Assembly (NCBI RefSeq): GCF_021134715.1
Contig: NC_060018.1
Location: 5,225,501-5,289,500 of the forward strand
Length of the DNA: 64,000 nt
Reading direction: 5' to 3'
Source: Daphnia pulex
Lineage: Eukaryota; Arthropoda; Branchiopoda; Diplostraca; Daphniidae
Both the position numbers and the translations under genes were made by a program. Shown here piece by piece: positions 16,524 through 27,409 of this stretch. A model generated the notes under the pieces. That model worked only from the letters and a program-made list of their open reading frames with translations, was not told the origin of the DNA and made no database searches. How positions within the stretch are numbered: position 1 is the first letter of the stretch; the number at the start of each line of letters is the position of its first letter.

Positions 16524-18524
16524 CTAAGAGAAAAATTAAATGTTATGAAACATAACAGAACTATGTGCCAAGAGCAGTAAACGAGAAACGAATGGACTAT
16601 TTACAAAATTAAGAAGAAATCATGTTTTTATCCATTTAGCTATCAAGTGAAATAATCATTATAGGATAGGTTTACAACTAGGCAGTTAAAAATAGAAAAA
16701 GAATACCAAAATGTTCACCAAGTGAAAATTCCAGTTCATTCACGGTTAGATTTGCTACAGAGAGTACATTACGGAAATTAGACTATTAAGTGAATGAAAA
16801 AGGAAGTCGGCTTTCGAAATTGTTAAATACGTGTGGGAAACTGGGATCTTGACCATAATAAGGTTGGCTATGCAAATATAACAAACCAGTTTTAATTTCT
16901 CTACCAGGAGCATCTGATTGCCCACTTGGGTTTTACAAACAGACAGGGAAGGGGCGACCATGCTATCCTTTTAAGTGTGGTGTGAGCTAGGATTTCTCTT
17001 TCGACATGGGAACAAACCCCAAAACAATCCATCCAGCAACAAGTGGAAAAGCATGTTTTTCAGAAAGGGTTTTTTTACCAAATTATACTATGCCATCTTA
17101 AATATCACAGGAGTAAATATAAATGTTAGTCAAAATGCAACTACCTTGCAAACAGAATTTCCTTGGTTTTGGAAGACAGCTTGAATTCGGCTTGAATTGG
17201 ACCATTTTATCACTGTCACAAGCACCTAGATCACATGAACCATGAAGCCTTCAGCTGAAGATATTATCTGAAAATATTCAGTCAAGAATGAAATAAGAAT
17301 CGAAATAGTGTGTTATCAAGTAAACCATTCAAATCTATCCAACCCAACGTTAAAAATGAAGACAAAAAATATCGCATGATCGATGTAAACTCTTCTTTAC
17401 AGCCATTCAAGATCTTTATAAAGTTCGTCAAAAGGTGTCATAGTAAAAATGCAATACCAGACAGACAGATACTCTAAAAATTATACACGTAAAATATAAC
17501 AGATTACCATATCCCTAAGAATAACAATTATCGTCGGAATTGTTGTCACAACACTACGCCAGGCGCCGGCCATTTTGAATGATTTGAAGCACTAAAATTT
17601 AGGGCGCGGAGGCAATGTTGCATGATGAATTTGAACAAATCGTCCAATAAGAATTCTTCATCGTTAGTCCGTTTACTCCGTTACCACCTCTTCATTTTTG
17701 AAAGTTAAATGACAATTCTTATTCAGTAAACGAAATATTCCATTGTTTCGAAATCCGCGGTCAAAAAGTCCAAAGTTCCTGCAAGGGCCAGGGCAGTTGT
17801 TATACTATTAATTTATATTACCATACCGTCCGTCACTCAAGTTGACAACGAATTTTTATCCATACCTGCACGGCCTTTCCTTAACTCAAGTAAATTTAGC
17901 GTAAAACAAAGGGATGACTTGAAGGGAACTTTGTCGCTCGGCATCCATTGAACAAATGTACAGACAGTTATGTACTTCATGCAAATGTCCTGGTTTAAAA
18001 ACAGTTGCGTCACCTAGTGGCAAAACAACTTTTCTCATTTAAATAAAGGTAACCTTTAATAGTCTCAAGCTCACTTTAATAAACCGATAACTAATTTAAC
18101 TTGCTTATTTTTTACGCATCATTGACATTGTGATATATATGTCCGTCTGCCACAAAAATTTCGCTCTTGAAATCGGATGAGTTTCCTTTTTTACTGTGCA
18201 ACACCAACAGAAATAGCTGCTATGTGGCATTGTGGCTATGTCTTACTTATCAATTGGGTATTGGGAATAGGAAACCCTTCGCACAATTAGACTAATAACC
18301 AAATAAACGGTAAACAAAGAGAGAGACAATCAGACAAAGAGTTTGCCCAGTTAAGTTCAATTCACTATGTTAGATCGTTCACCTGTGGATGCTCACCTCG
18401 TGAGCAGACGAATAGAAAACATTTGGCCCACAAACGACTCATTTGAGTGAGAGTGACTTCGTTTTAACGGCTTTTATCTCCAAACATTTTAACCACCTGT
18501 TTTCTATATTACAAAAGTTACAAT
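16524..18524. other. Intergenic stretch, no gene supported
   Basis: AT-rich sequence with short open frames only. One ATG-initiated minus-strand segment near 17570 encodes a short hydrophobic peptide (MAGAWRSVVTTIPTIIVILR), but I could not extend it through any downstream exon. The right part is the 5' flank of EDC3. Confidence 0.5.
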
Positions 18525-19987
18525 ATGAGTGGAAAGTATTTAGGCTCATATGTGACAGTCGACTGTGGAGAGTTATTCGGTTGTTATCAAGGGCAAGTAA
18601 GTAATGTGGATACCCTTAACCAAACACTTACTTTGAAAGATGTTTGGAAGAATGGTTTAAAATCATCTATTGATGATGTAACATTGCTGGCTAAAGACAT
18701 TCTTAGTCTAGCCATCATTCCTTCACCTAAGGATGACAAAATTGGGAATAGAGCAGAAGTTGAGCATTTAGAATCTCAGCGGAATAAAAACAAAACCAGT
18801 GCCAGAGACTCTCCCCGTAAGTTTGATGGTTATGGAAGTTCTTCTTCTCAGCCTGCCCCTCCAGACACACCAAACAAGCTAAATAAAATGAAAGGAAGAG
18901 TTGGAAAAGATGATGTTTGCTTCGGAACTGATGTCAACATGGAAAAGGATTTTGACTTTGAAACCAATTTGGCACTCTTTGATAAGAAAACAGTAATGGG
19001 AGAGATACAGTCAGGAAAACAACAAGGTCCTCCTCTTGGTCCTGGAGCCAGAACAGTGTCCAATTTTAGACACGATGAAAACATTCTGGAAACCCTACCC
19101 CCCACATACCGCCAAATTCACCTTCCATCACCATCAACAAAGGAATTCCTTACTGGTACATTACATTAGTGCATTTCTTAATTTCTTATTTCACTAAATT
19201 ATTAATTTTACAGATACAGGATTAGTTGTACCCAGTGCAAGTCCTGAACTGAGAAAAGCAATGCAAGATTCCATGGAAAAACTAGGCATTAGTGTTGAAA
19301 GGAGATCAGAATCGATAGCTCGAGCAGTTGCCGAAGTTGCTCTTCACTTTGTTGGTGGTCCTCACCGCTTGACACCTAAAAATTCTCATCAAAAACCAGT
19401 TGTCGTAGTTTTATGTGGTAACCATCCAGAAGCTGCTGGTGCTGTTTGTGCTGCTCGTCATTTAGCCACTCTAGGAGTTCAGACGGTCGTCTACTTACAA
19501 ACTTTGACTGTATCCCACTATTTGAAGAAAGAAATTGAACTATACAAACTCACGGGTCAATCAGTCATCAACAACGAAAAAAGTAATACATTTGTTGCTA
19601 TTTTAATTAAGCGATTGTAATTTACTTGATTTCTTAACAGACTTGCCATCTGCCTCGGTTGATTTGATCGTTGCTTCTTTGCTTCCTCCAAGCTGGGGAG
19701 GTGGCGACGAAATCTCGAAGATGAAAGGAATCATCGAGTGGGCAAACAAGCAGCGCGCTCCCACAATGGCAATCGATCAACCTCCATCTGCTGTTATTAA
19801 TGCTACGCCTTGGTTGGATGTTAAATGTACTTTGTCGGCCGACTTACCATTAGCATACGGCGATCGCGATGGAAAATTGTACCTTTACTCACTTTCTACA
19901 CCTCGCAAGATTTTCCAATCATTAGGCATAGAGTACGATTCACCTTTTGGCTCCAAGTTTGTTATAACTCTGCACGAGTCTTGCTGA
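18525..19987 (+). CDS. EDC3: Enhancer of mRNA-decapping protein 3
   Basis: EDC3 is a cytoplasmic P-body scaffold that activates the DCP1/DCP2 decapping complex and binds DDX6/Me31B. Three exons join in phase (18525-19155, 19214-19582, 19641-19987) to encode about 448 aa. Residues 1-70 form a divergent LSm domain (GSYVTVDCGELFGCYQGQVS). The FDF motif, which binds the DDX6 helicase, lies at residues 143-145 within EKDFDFETNLALFDKK. The C-terminal half is a YjeF-N Rossmann-like domain, starting about residue 215 with SPELRKAMQDSMEKLGISVE and including VVVLCGNHPEAAGAVCAARH. Length and domain order match animal EDC3. The start is the first ATG of the LSm domain with a clean upstream region. Introns are 58 bp each. 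Confidence 0.95.
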
Positions 19988-20053
19988 GAATCTACACCAC
20001 CATTCTATGTATACGATTAATACGAAAGCGTCTGTATTTACATGAATTTCGGT

Positions 20054-20059
20054 AATAAA
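20054..20059 (+). terminator. Poly(A) signal AATAAA of EDC3
   Basis: The canonical hexamer lies 67 bp past the EDC3 stop codon and only 34 bp before the stop codon of the convergent GON4L gene. The two 3' UTRs therefore almost certainly overlap. Confidence 0.7.
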
Positions 20060-20092
20060 GACAACAAATTTTCTATAAAACATATACTGAGA

Positions 20093-23000
20093 CTATGACT
20101 TCTTCCAAGACTTCCCCTTATTCTTGTTCTTGGCACTTCCTTTCATACCTGTTCGTTTTCCTGATTTCACTTCATTTTCTTTGGCTTGAGTGTTAGTTGC
20201 TTCACTTATGTGGACATGTTCAAATTCGTCTCCACTGTTGATTTGATCCATATTTACATCTTCAAAGTCCCCTGAATCGCTATAATCAAGGAGCAAGTTT
20301 TATTTGAAATTAGTTTTCTTCTATATTTTCACAAAAGTTTTGGTTTACCTTGGAGGTGGTGCATCATCAGGAAAAAGCTGAAGAAAACCCTGCGTTAAAT
20401 GAGCGTTTCCTTTGAGCAGAGGAAGAATAGCATTTTTTATGTCGTTTATGTTGGGTGACGCACTGCTTTCCACTTGCTGAAGGGTCTTCAGAGTTCGCTT
20501 GAGTTGTGAAGGGCTATCTTTGAAATGAATCTGTAATTGAAAAAAAAAACATGGTCGGATTCATAAAGTTAGAACCAAGAAAGACATTTACCTTCAGTTT
20601 TGAGAAAAATTCGCGCATTCGGACGTACAAAAAATGTTGGAACTGTACTCCACATTGAGCAGCTGCCTCTGGACTTAAAAAGAGAACGAACTCTTCCAAC
20701 AAATCCATGTTATCTTTCAAAATAGTCTCGATTTTTCTGTACAACTCCAAGAATGAACCAGAACTAGATTGAAATTGGCCCAAAGTAGTAAAGAATTCTT
20801 TAAACGCCACGGGATTTGATTGTTCCAACCGACTTCGAACTTTCATGAAATAAATTTGGGCATATGCTAACAATAATAAAATTTAAAAAATATTGATTAT
20901 TATAATAATCATCAGTAAACAAAATTTAAGCAGTACCATCGCTGCGTGGCTGCACTGGGTCATCATCGGCCATCCAAGAGTCAAGTATCCGCTTAGCATT
21001 GCGCTGATGTCGAATATGGCGATGAGCAGGGCTCCTCCCTTTTGGAACAGAATTGGTAGCCAATGGAATTGTCGTCAAGAAATCAAGTGAAATAGAGTCT
21101 TCTTCTTCGTCGTCGTCTTCCATGACTAAATTTTCATCGACATGATTGCTGCTTAATGGACTCGAAGGAGGTTTATCCCCATCGTCTCCTCCGCTGTTGC
21201 CAGCACTTGTTCCTGATGCACCAGATCCAGATGGACAAAAAATGCCACTGCCACCCTCAGCACCTGAAGAAGATGACTTTTGATTTCCCTGGACAAGTAC
21301 AAAAAAAGGCGATTAAAATTGTATGGCAACTAGTGTTAAAGCAAGAAATACTATACTTGTGATGATGGGTTTGTTTCTCCAGAAGGATTATTTGCTTCGC
21401 GATCAGCAGCTGTTCGAATAGGAATGGTAGTTTGTTCTGTTATACTTGAAGGGCCCCAAACATGCATGACATGAGTCATGTTTGAATCTGGACGGTGGAT
21501 TAGGACGTAGCGCTTGGCTCCTTGATTTGAAGTTTGACAAGCTCGATTTCTTTCGTCATGAGGGCTCGAAGCCCCAAGCGGCAGTTCAGATTCACATTCA
21601 AAATCGGTATCGATGACATCTAGTTGATTGAAACATACACTTGATACACCTGTAGGTTCAGGTGATTTTGTCAAATTTTCATTATTCATATTTTCTTCAG
21701 CAGATGCTTTCCCTTCAGAAGTACTATCTGTTTCAGCGAGGTCAACCTGAAGTTGGAGTGAAGAAAGATAAAAGCGTTAGACAAGAAGAAACGAGGAAGT
21801 ACATCAATATTTTTAACGAAGGGAGTAGTCCGGATGATGAGGATTGTTATAAAATATTTAAAAAACATACCCCCTCTGAAATCGAAGTAACTTTCATTGG
21901 GGTTGGGTCCATTTCTGAAGAAGCATTATTCTCCTCCGAGTCCGTTTCCTGAATTCAGAATGCAAAAATAAATACATTCATGGCATTTCAAAAAATTTGT
22001 TTGTGCTATAAAAAAAAACTTCATTTTACCTGATCGACAACAAGAATCATTATATCATTACTTGAATTTGTTCCCTCAGGCGCTTGATTCTCTTTTTGAT
22101 TTGGATATTCATTATTTAGAGAATCTTCGAATACCTATTATTGGGTTTAAAATGAAAGAATTATGTGTATGGTTGAAAGTATTCGTTCAACACGAATTCA
22201 CTCAAGATTATAATTACCTCAGTCGGTTGTAAATGATTTAAGTCGATATTCGTGCATGAGTTATTGTTGTCAGTTTCAACAAGTTCGCAAAGAACTGGAG
22301 AATAAACAGACTGAGGAATTCGTTGACTAGCTTGTGCGATTTGTTCGTCAGTTTTCGAGTTATTCGAGACCGATTTTTTTTTCTTGGTTTTCGTTGGGGG
22401 ATGTCCCATGGATTTCGTTCTCATAGTGTTAACCGTGGGAGTGGACATAGTCGGTTGTGGGAGTGACGGAATTCCGTAGATGATGTAATGTGTCGGTTGA
22501 TAATGTGGAACTACAGGTCGTAGTGCAAAAAGATCGTTCTTTCTAGACCGACAACGCATGCCGCCATGGATCAGCATCATTTCTCGCCAACGTTCCGGTA
22601 ACAAATTGGGTGGGACATCGCACAGTGCGGTTGTTGAGTAGCGGTCAAATGGCTGGATACTATGATGAATGGGTGGAGCAACTTTGTTTGCCAAATAATA
22701 CTTTTTAAGAAAACAACAAAATAATTACAACCTCATTCATAAACCAGAAAAAGAACCTTACTTTGATAGGGTTTCCTTCTTCTTTACTTCTTTTGTTTTT
22801 AAACGATTTGTTTTTGATACGAATTCCGATCTGTTTGGCAGTCCAATGTGGTAGCATGTAGTGAGAAATCATGGAATTAACCATGTTTTCCACTGCGCTC
22901 TTTTTATCGATCAAAAGTTCGTTACAAAATGGAGTAAATTGTTCCATTCCCATTGCTATCAGCTGTTCTTCATATGAAGACATTTTACACGGCCCTGCTC

Positions 23001-25001
23001 AATAAAAAAATTTCACGTTTGGAACTAAAAGAATGTGATTAGCAAATAATCATACCTGGTTCACTTTGAAAGATTGCAAGCTTAGGAAGCAGCTCAGGAT
23101 AAATGAAGACACGACTCTCTGCCATTAATTCGACCATCTTAGGGTTGAAAGGATATCGCTCAGGATGTTTACTTGAGCGCTTAAAGAACTTCTTCTTTTC
23201 CCTATTAAAATATTTTGGGATTAAATAAATTATTCAGTACAAAATAAGCGCGAAAAACCTACCCACAGACGACGATAGTTCTTTGAAACTTTGTAAGTTC
23301 TTCAGGCGGTACCTTGGTCACAACAGTTTCCCAATGATTAACTAGATCAATAGCTTCATCTAAGTTTGCGATGTCAACTCGTTGCTTTAAAGGAACGAGG
23401 TCCTGTAGCATAAAACGACATTCTTCTGTTACATTTTCCAAACCTGCCTGCTGTGCGGTAATTAAATGCATTTGAGTAAGCAGTTGCACATGCTTTCTCA
23501 ATTGTTCATTTAACAGCAATGTTGCTTCTGGTGAGAGTTCTACTGTATAAGATTGCAGTGAAGAAACTTCGCTTGAAGAAGAACAAGGATTATGGAACAT
23601 TTCAATTGGTGGTAAATCCATTGTTGGGAAGCTGATAGTAAAGGGCATATCTTGTGCCTCGTGGTTTAGAACAAGAGGTTGTACAATTCCAGTAGGTTTA
23701 CCGAGGGTTTTACTTATTTCTGGAGAACTTGGTTCTAATTGAACTATTATATCTGAAATGGCCGTTTGAAGAATGTCCTCTGTGGGTTGTTGTACGCGAG
23801 GAAGATTATTGCTTGGTTTGGTAGTTTCCTCATCGGACGAAGAAAAATCCTCTTCAAAAAGCTCCGACAGCAGTTCACTGACTTCTTTTTTAGTAATTTG
23901 GACAGTGCGATCTGCACGCAATTCTTCTGCATCGACTTCTTCTTCTTCTTCCAGAACGTTGTATTCTGGATCGGCCTCTTCGTCGTCAAGGTTCTCAGAA
24001 AGGTGGTTCGAAGGGGGACAAACAAACTCCTGTAACAAGCAAGTATTGAATTCAGGCGTACAAATTAATAAATGCTTTTTATGAAAATACTTTTAAAAAT
24101 GTTCGCCATTCTTCATTATCACAGTCAGAATCATACATGTCAGTCGAAATATCAGGAGGAATAAAAGCCAATTCCAAATGCTCTAAAGGAGTGTCGTTCA
24201 GGGGTAGTTTCGAACGAGTTCGAGACCCAATGAGATCTTCCTGGATTTGAGGTTCCTCTATAGGGAATGGTCTTTTAAATGGATCAATACTTTGTGAAAC
24301 TTTTGGTGTAGAGGCAGCTACAGAAGATGAAGGAGATCCAATGTCACTTGTGTGTGAAGACAAAAAACTTCCTTCATCACTATGATTATCAGTGTCGTCT
24401 TCATTAGGCCTGTAGAAAAGATTTTCAATTATTTATTAGTTTACGAATTCAAACATTTTTCTAACCTGTATTCAACGTCTTCATCAGAAGAATCTTCAGG
24501 GAAATCTTCTTCCATTAGAATTTGTGTATCACTAGCTTTTTTCGCTGATGATGGCCAAGCTAAATTATTCTGATTTTCAAGCCACTCTTTTGTTTTTGAA
24601 CGAGTAAGCTTTGGCTGGAAACTCATCTTTAAGTTGGAATCAAGTGAACATTTAAGCATTTCCTGAACACTTTCATTTGCGATTATATTCCGTAGCAGAT
24701 GTTTCACATTGTTTGTAGTAAGATTTTTCCGTAGAGCAATCCCCTCTAATATTTCATCGATTGGATTATTTGGATCACTGAGGCATTCTTCAGGAATATT
24801 AACATTGCGTCTTTTAGACTTCTTGGGAGTTTGAGTTTGTACATCGGCTTGGTTCGCCCGTTTTCTTTTGCTGGTCTTTTGATTCTCTAAACTATCATTT
24901 TGAAAGCTTACTTCTGAATTTCCTGAGTTCAACTGTTCAATAGATTGATGCAAAGCCTGAAGTTCATCTTCTATTAGTTGATCGGTTTCTTTTGAAGCCA
25001 T
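20093..25001 (-). CDS. GON4L: GON-4-like transcriptional corepressor (Drosophila mute-like)
   Basis: GON4L/Mute is a nuclear corepressor. It acts with YY1, SIN3A/HDAC1 and NPAT in vertebrates, and in histone locus body regulation and muscle maintenance in flies. Thirteen exons join in phase: 25001-24466, 24409-24091, 24029-23263, 23201-23056, 22994-22762, 22700-22218, 22134-22030, 21948-21871, 21746-21357, 21288-20937, 20866-20592, 20530-20349 and 20279-20093. They give about 1350 aa. The N-terminal part is acidic and Ser-rich. The conserved core includes PFNPKMVELMAESRVFIYPE and PERWREMMLIHGGMRCRSRK. Exon 11 (about residues 1137-1228) is a paired amphipathic helix domain, AYAQIYFMKVRSRLEQSNPV through QCGVQFQHFLYVRM. 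The C-terminus is a basic Lys-rich tail. I do not see the C-terminal SANT/Myb-like domain known from vertebrate GON4L. Confidence 0.9.
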
Positions 25002-25296
25002 CGCTCGAGATGTTATTTTTTCACATTACCAAAACAACCACGAAACTGTTCCGCGCCATTTTCACTGGAAGTTGAACAAAACATTTCCTAGGTGGCGAAC
25101 TTTTCCATCTGGCGGTCGCAATGATAACTTCAAAAGTAAACTTATTTGGCAATAGCGCATGGCCTTCGTTTGTTGCCACATCAAATTTTTACTGTGCATG
25201 CCATTTAATAACAATAGAAAGAAATTTATCTCTCCCAACCCTGATCTTAATGATTGATGAATTTCCTAATCACATTTGGTATTTAAACACACAGTG
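25002..25296. promoter_or_regulatory. Bidirectional promoter interval, GON4L (minus) / KHDC4 (plus)
   Basis: The two start codons face away from each other across 295 bp, which must hold both 5' UTRs and promoters. I see no TATA box in a convincing position for either gene, consistent with TATA-less housekeeping promoters. Confidence 0.6.
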
Positions 25297-26920
25297 ATGA
25301 ACAATACAGTTAATAGTAGAAACAGTTTGAGTAGCCAAGTAAGTATGGAGATACCTTTAATCAAGCATGCCCCTGGCAACCCTAACACAAATGGTTTTGA
25401 ATATTTAATGTAAAAGCCAAATTACTATCAATATGACTAATAATTCCTTGTGATTTTTTAGAGTTTACAAGCTGCAGCCCAAGCTGCTGCCCAAATCAAT
25501 GCCCAACTAGCTGCAGAAGGTAAAATTCAACCTCAGCCACAGCAGAACTTGCAAGCCAACAATGGTGCTCAGAAGAAAGACAAAAAACTTAAAACAGGGA
25601 GAAAGGATCTTTTCAATGCCGAAGTTGAAATCAACAACCTGCCTCCTAGAGTAAGAAATCTGCTGACCAAAGGATATATTCAAGAACAAATTCAATGGAA
25701 ATCAAGTAATGTACATTTTCATTTTAAAATCTGGTTGTTAAAGAAACTTACAAAAAATGTGTTGTTAGAAGCTGCTTTGTGTACTAAGGGGCGCTATGTT
25801 TCTCAACGAGAGAAACTCACAGCAAATGATGAAAGACCACTATATATTTGCATCCAAGCAGTTGACAAACATGCTGTAGACGAAGCTATTCATCATATCC
25901 AAGATTTCATTGCTGAGCACACAGGATCTAGTCCAACACCTCCTGTAATCTCTCCAACTCTTGTCCCTAACCATCCTCCTCCTCAAGTGACTCTTATAAG
26001 AGATAAAGTTTATATTAATCTTGATCATGCACCTGAAACATTCAAGATTGTTGAAAGAGTGCTTGGTCCTTCTGGTGACAATGTCAACTACATTCAAACA
26101 GAGACTGGTGTAAGTGTATCTTTGCAAGGTCAGGGAATTAGTTCATCAAATGCAAGTGATGAACCACATCATTTATTACTAGAGTAAGTGTTTTTTATCT
26201 TGATTTTTTAGTCCTTTATTATAAATCTGATCTTTTTTTTTTCAGGCATATTGAACCGTCAGCAGTTCAAAACGCCCGATCATTGGCGCTTAGTTTAGTT
26301 GGAACTCTCCAACAAGACTTCATTCAGTGGCAAAGAGAACAACAAGCATTACAACAACAGCAACTAGTTTACACCTTCTCTCAACCATACTATAGCGGGT
26401 AAATAATCGTTTTATTTAGCTTACGAAACTAAAAAGTGCTTTTTGAATTTCAGGTTTACGGCATTTGAATAATGAGATTTTCCAGGATCGTTAACTGTTG
26501 TGCATATTATGTGTTTTAATTACAATTGGCTCTCGTTCAGGTCATCAACTGCTAGTGGAAATTTCACCTATCCTGCCGTTGCCATGGTTTACGGCATGGA
26601 AAATGGTTTGACACAGACTGCAGCTGTGAGAGAGCCACAGTCACTACAAACCCACCAACACACGAGAGGCTTGCCGGGCAAGAGGCCCTCGCGGTTCGAT
26701 TATCAACAATCTACAGGTGTGTTTCCAGTCCGAGAAACTGCAAGGACATCTTTTCACCCACATAGGATGACTGCGGACTTTTTAGACATTCAAAGGACGT
26801 GATTGTGTCTCCCAACACTGGCTAATATTTGAAAACTTTGACTTTGCAGGTCTTGAGATAGCAGTTACCGGCGAGTCAGAGACCAAACGACTGAAAATTA
26901 CCCATCTCCCCTACTCTTGA
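25297..26920 (+). CDS. KHDC4: KH-domain protein KHDC4 (BLOM7), alternative 3' ends
   Basis: KHDC4/BLOM7 is a nuclear RNA-binding protein associated with the spliceosome and SNEV/PRPF19. Exons 25297-25338, 25462-25705, 25769-26183 and 26246-26398 join in phase. Recognisable elements are the Ala/Gln-rich start, EVEINNLPPRVRNLLTKGY, AALCTKGRYVSQREK with DERPLYICIQA (first KH), and RDKVYINLDHAPETFKIVER with YIQTETGVSVSLQGQG (second KH-like unit). Three ends are possible after 26398. Acceptor 26454 gives a short tail and TAA at 26472 (about 290 aa). Exons 26541-26716 and 26850-26920 give about 366 aa, including GKRPSRFDYQ. Reading through 26716 ends at 26802 (about 371 aa). The 63-bp intron 25706-25768 has no stop and is a multiple of three. 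The Arg-rich/Tyr-rich C-terminus of vertebrate homologs is shorter here. Confidence 0.9.
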
Positions 26921-27409
26921 TTGTTCGATTCATTACGCTAGTGTTTTCTTTTCATGTGGTTGACCAGTATTGGGATTCGTGAGCCATGATTCATTTTCGT
27001 TGCTCAATCGATATGCTTATCTTGTTTCACTGGTTCCTATTAATACAGCCAGGTGTCTTGTTTGGAGATTTCAAATTTTTCTCGATTTTGTTATTTATTT
27101 CAAGTAAAACTAAGTTAACTTGTTTATTTTATACCTGTGTGAACCTTGGAATTAAATTTCAAAGTTGTGCAGTCTAGGTAAATTCATGAAGCTTTATGTC
27201 AAACAGTCAAAGAGATAGAGAATAATATAGTGCACATATACCAGTTGTATACGTCGGCCATTTCTAGATTTCATGTTGCGCATGCGTCCATCTACGTGAT
27301 TTATCTGGATATATAAGTTACTTGAAAGAGTATGTGAAATTGAATGTGCTAATGATGAAAATTTAGAATAAATATTATGGGATACATTATTAACCACCAA
27401 TGACCCACT
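26921..27409. other. Intergenic interval between convergent KHDC4 and IR93a
   Basis: AT-rich 3' flanking DNA holding the 3' UTRs of KHDC4 (plus) and the IR gene (minus). The plus strand has AATAAA near 27368, and the minus strand has a possible AATAAA near 27090. No coding exon was seen. Confidence 0.5.

Noticed and set aside
17480-17573. Minus-strand ATG with a hydrophobic peptide MAGAWRSVVTTIPTIIVILR and a possible GT donor, resembling the start of a small mitochondrial or secreted protein
   Set aside because: No downstream exon could be found that continues any recognisable protein.
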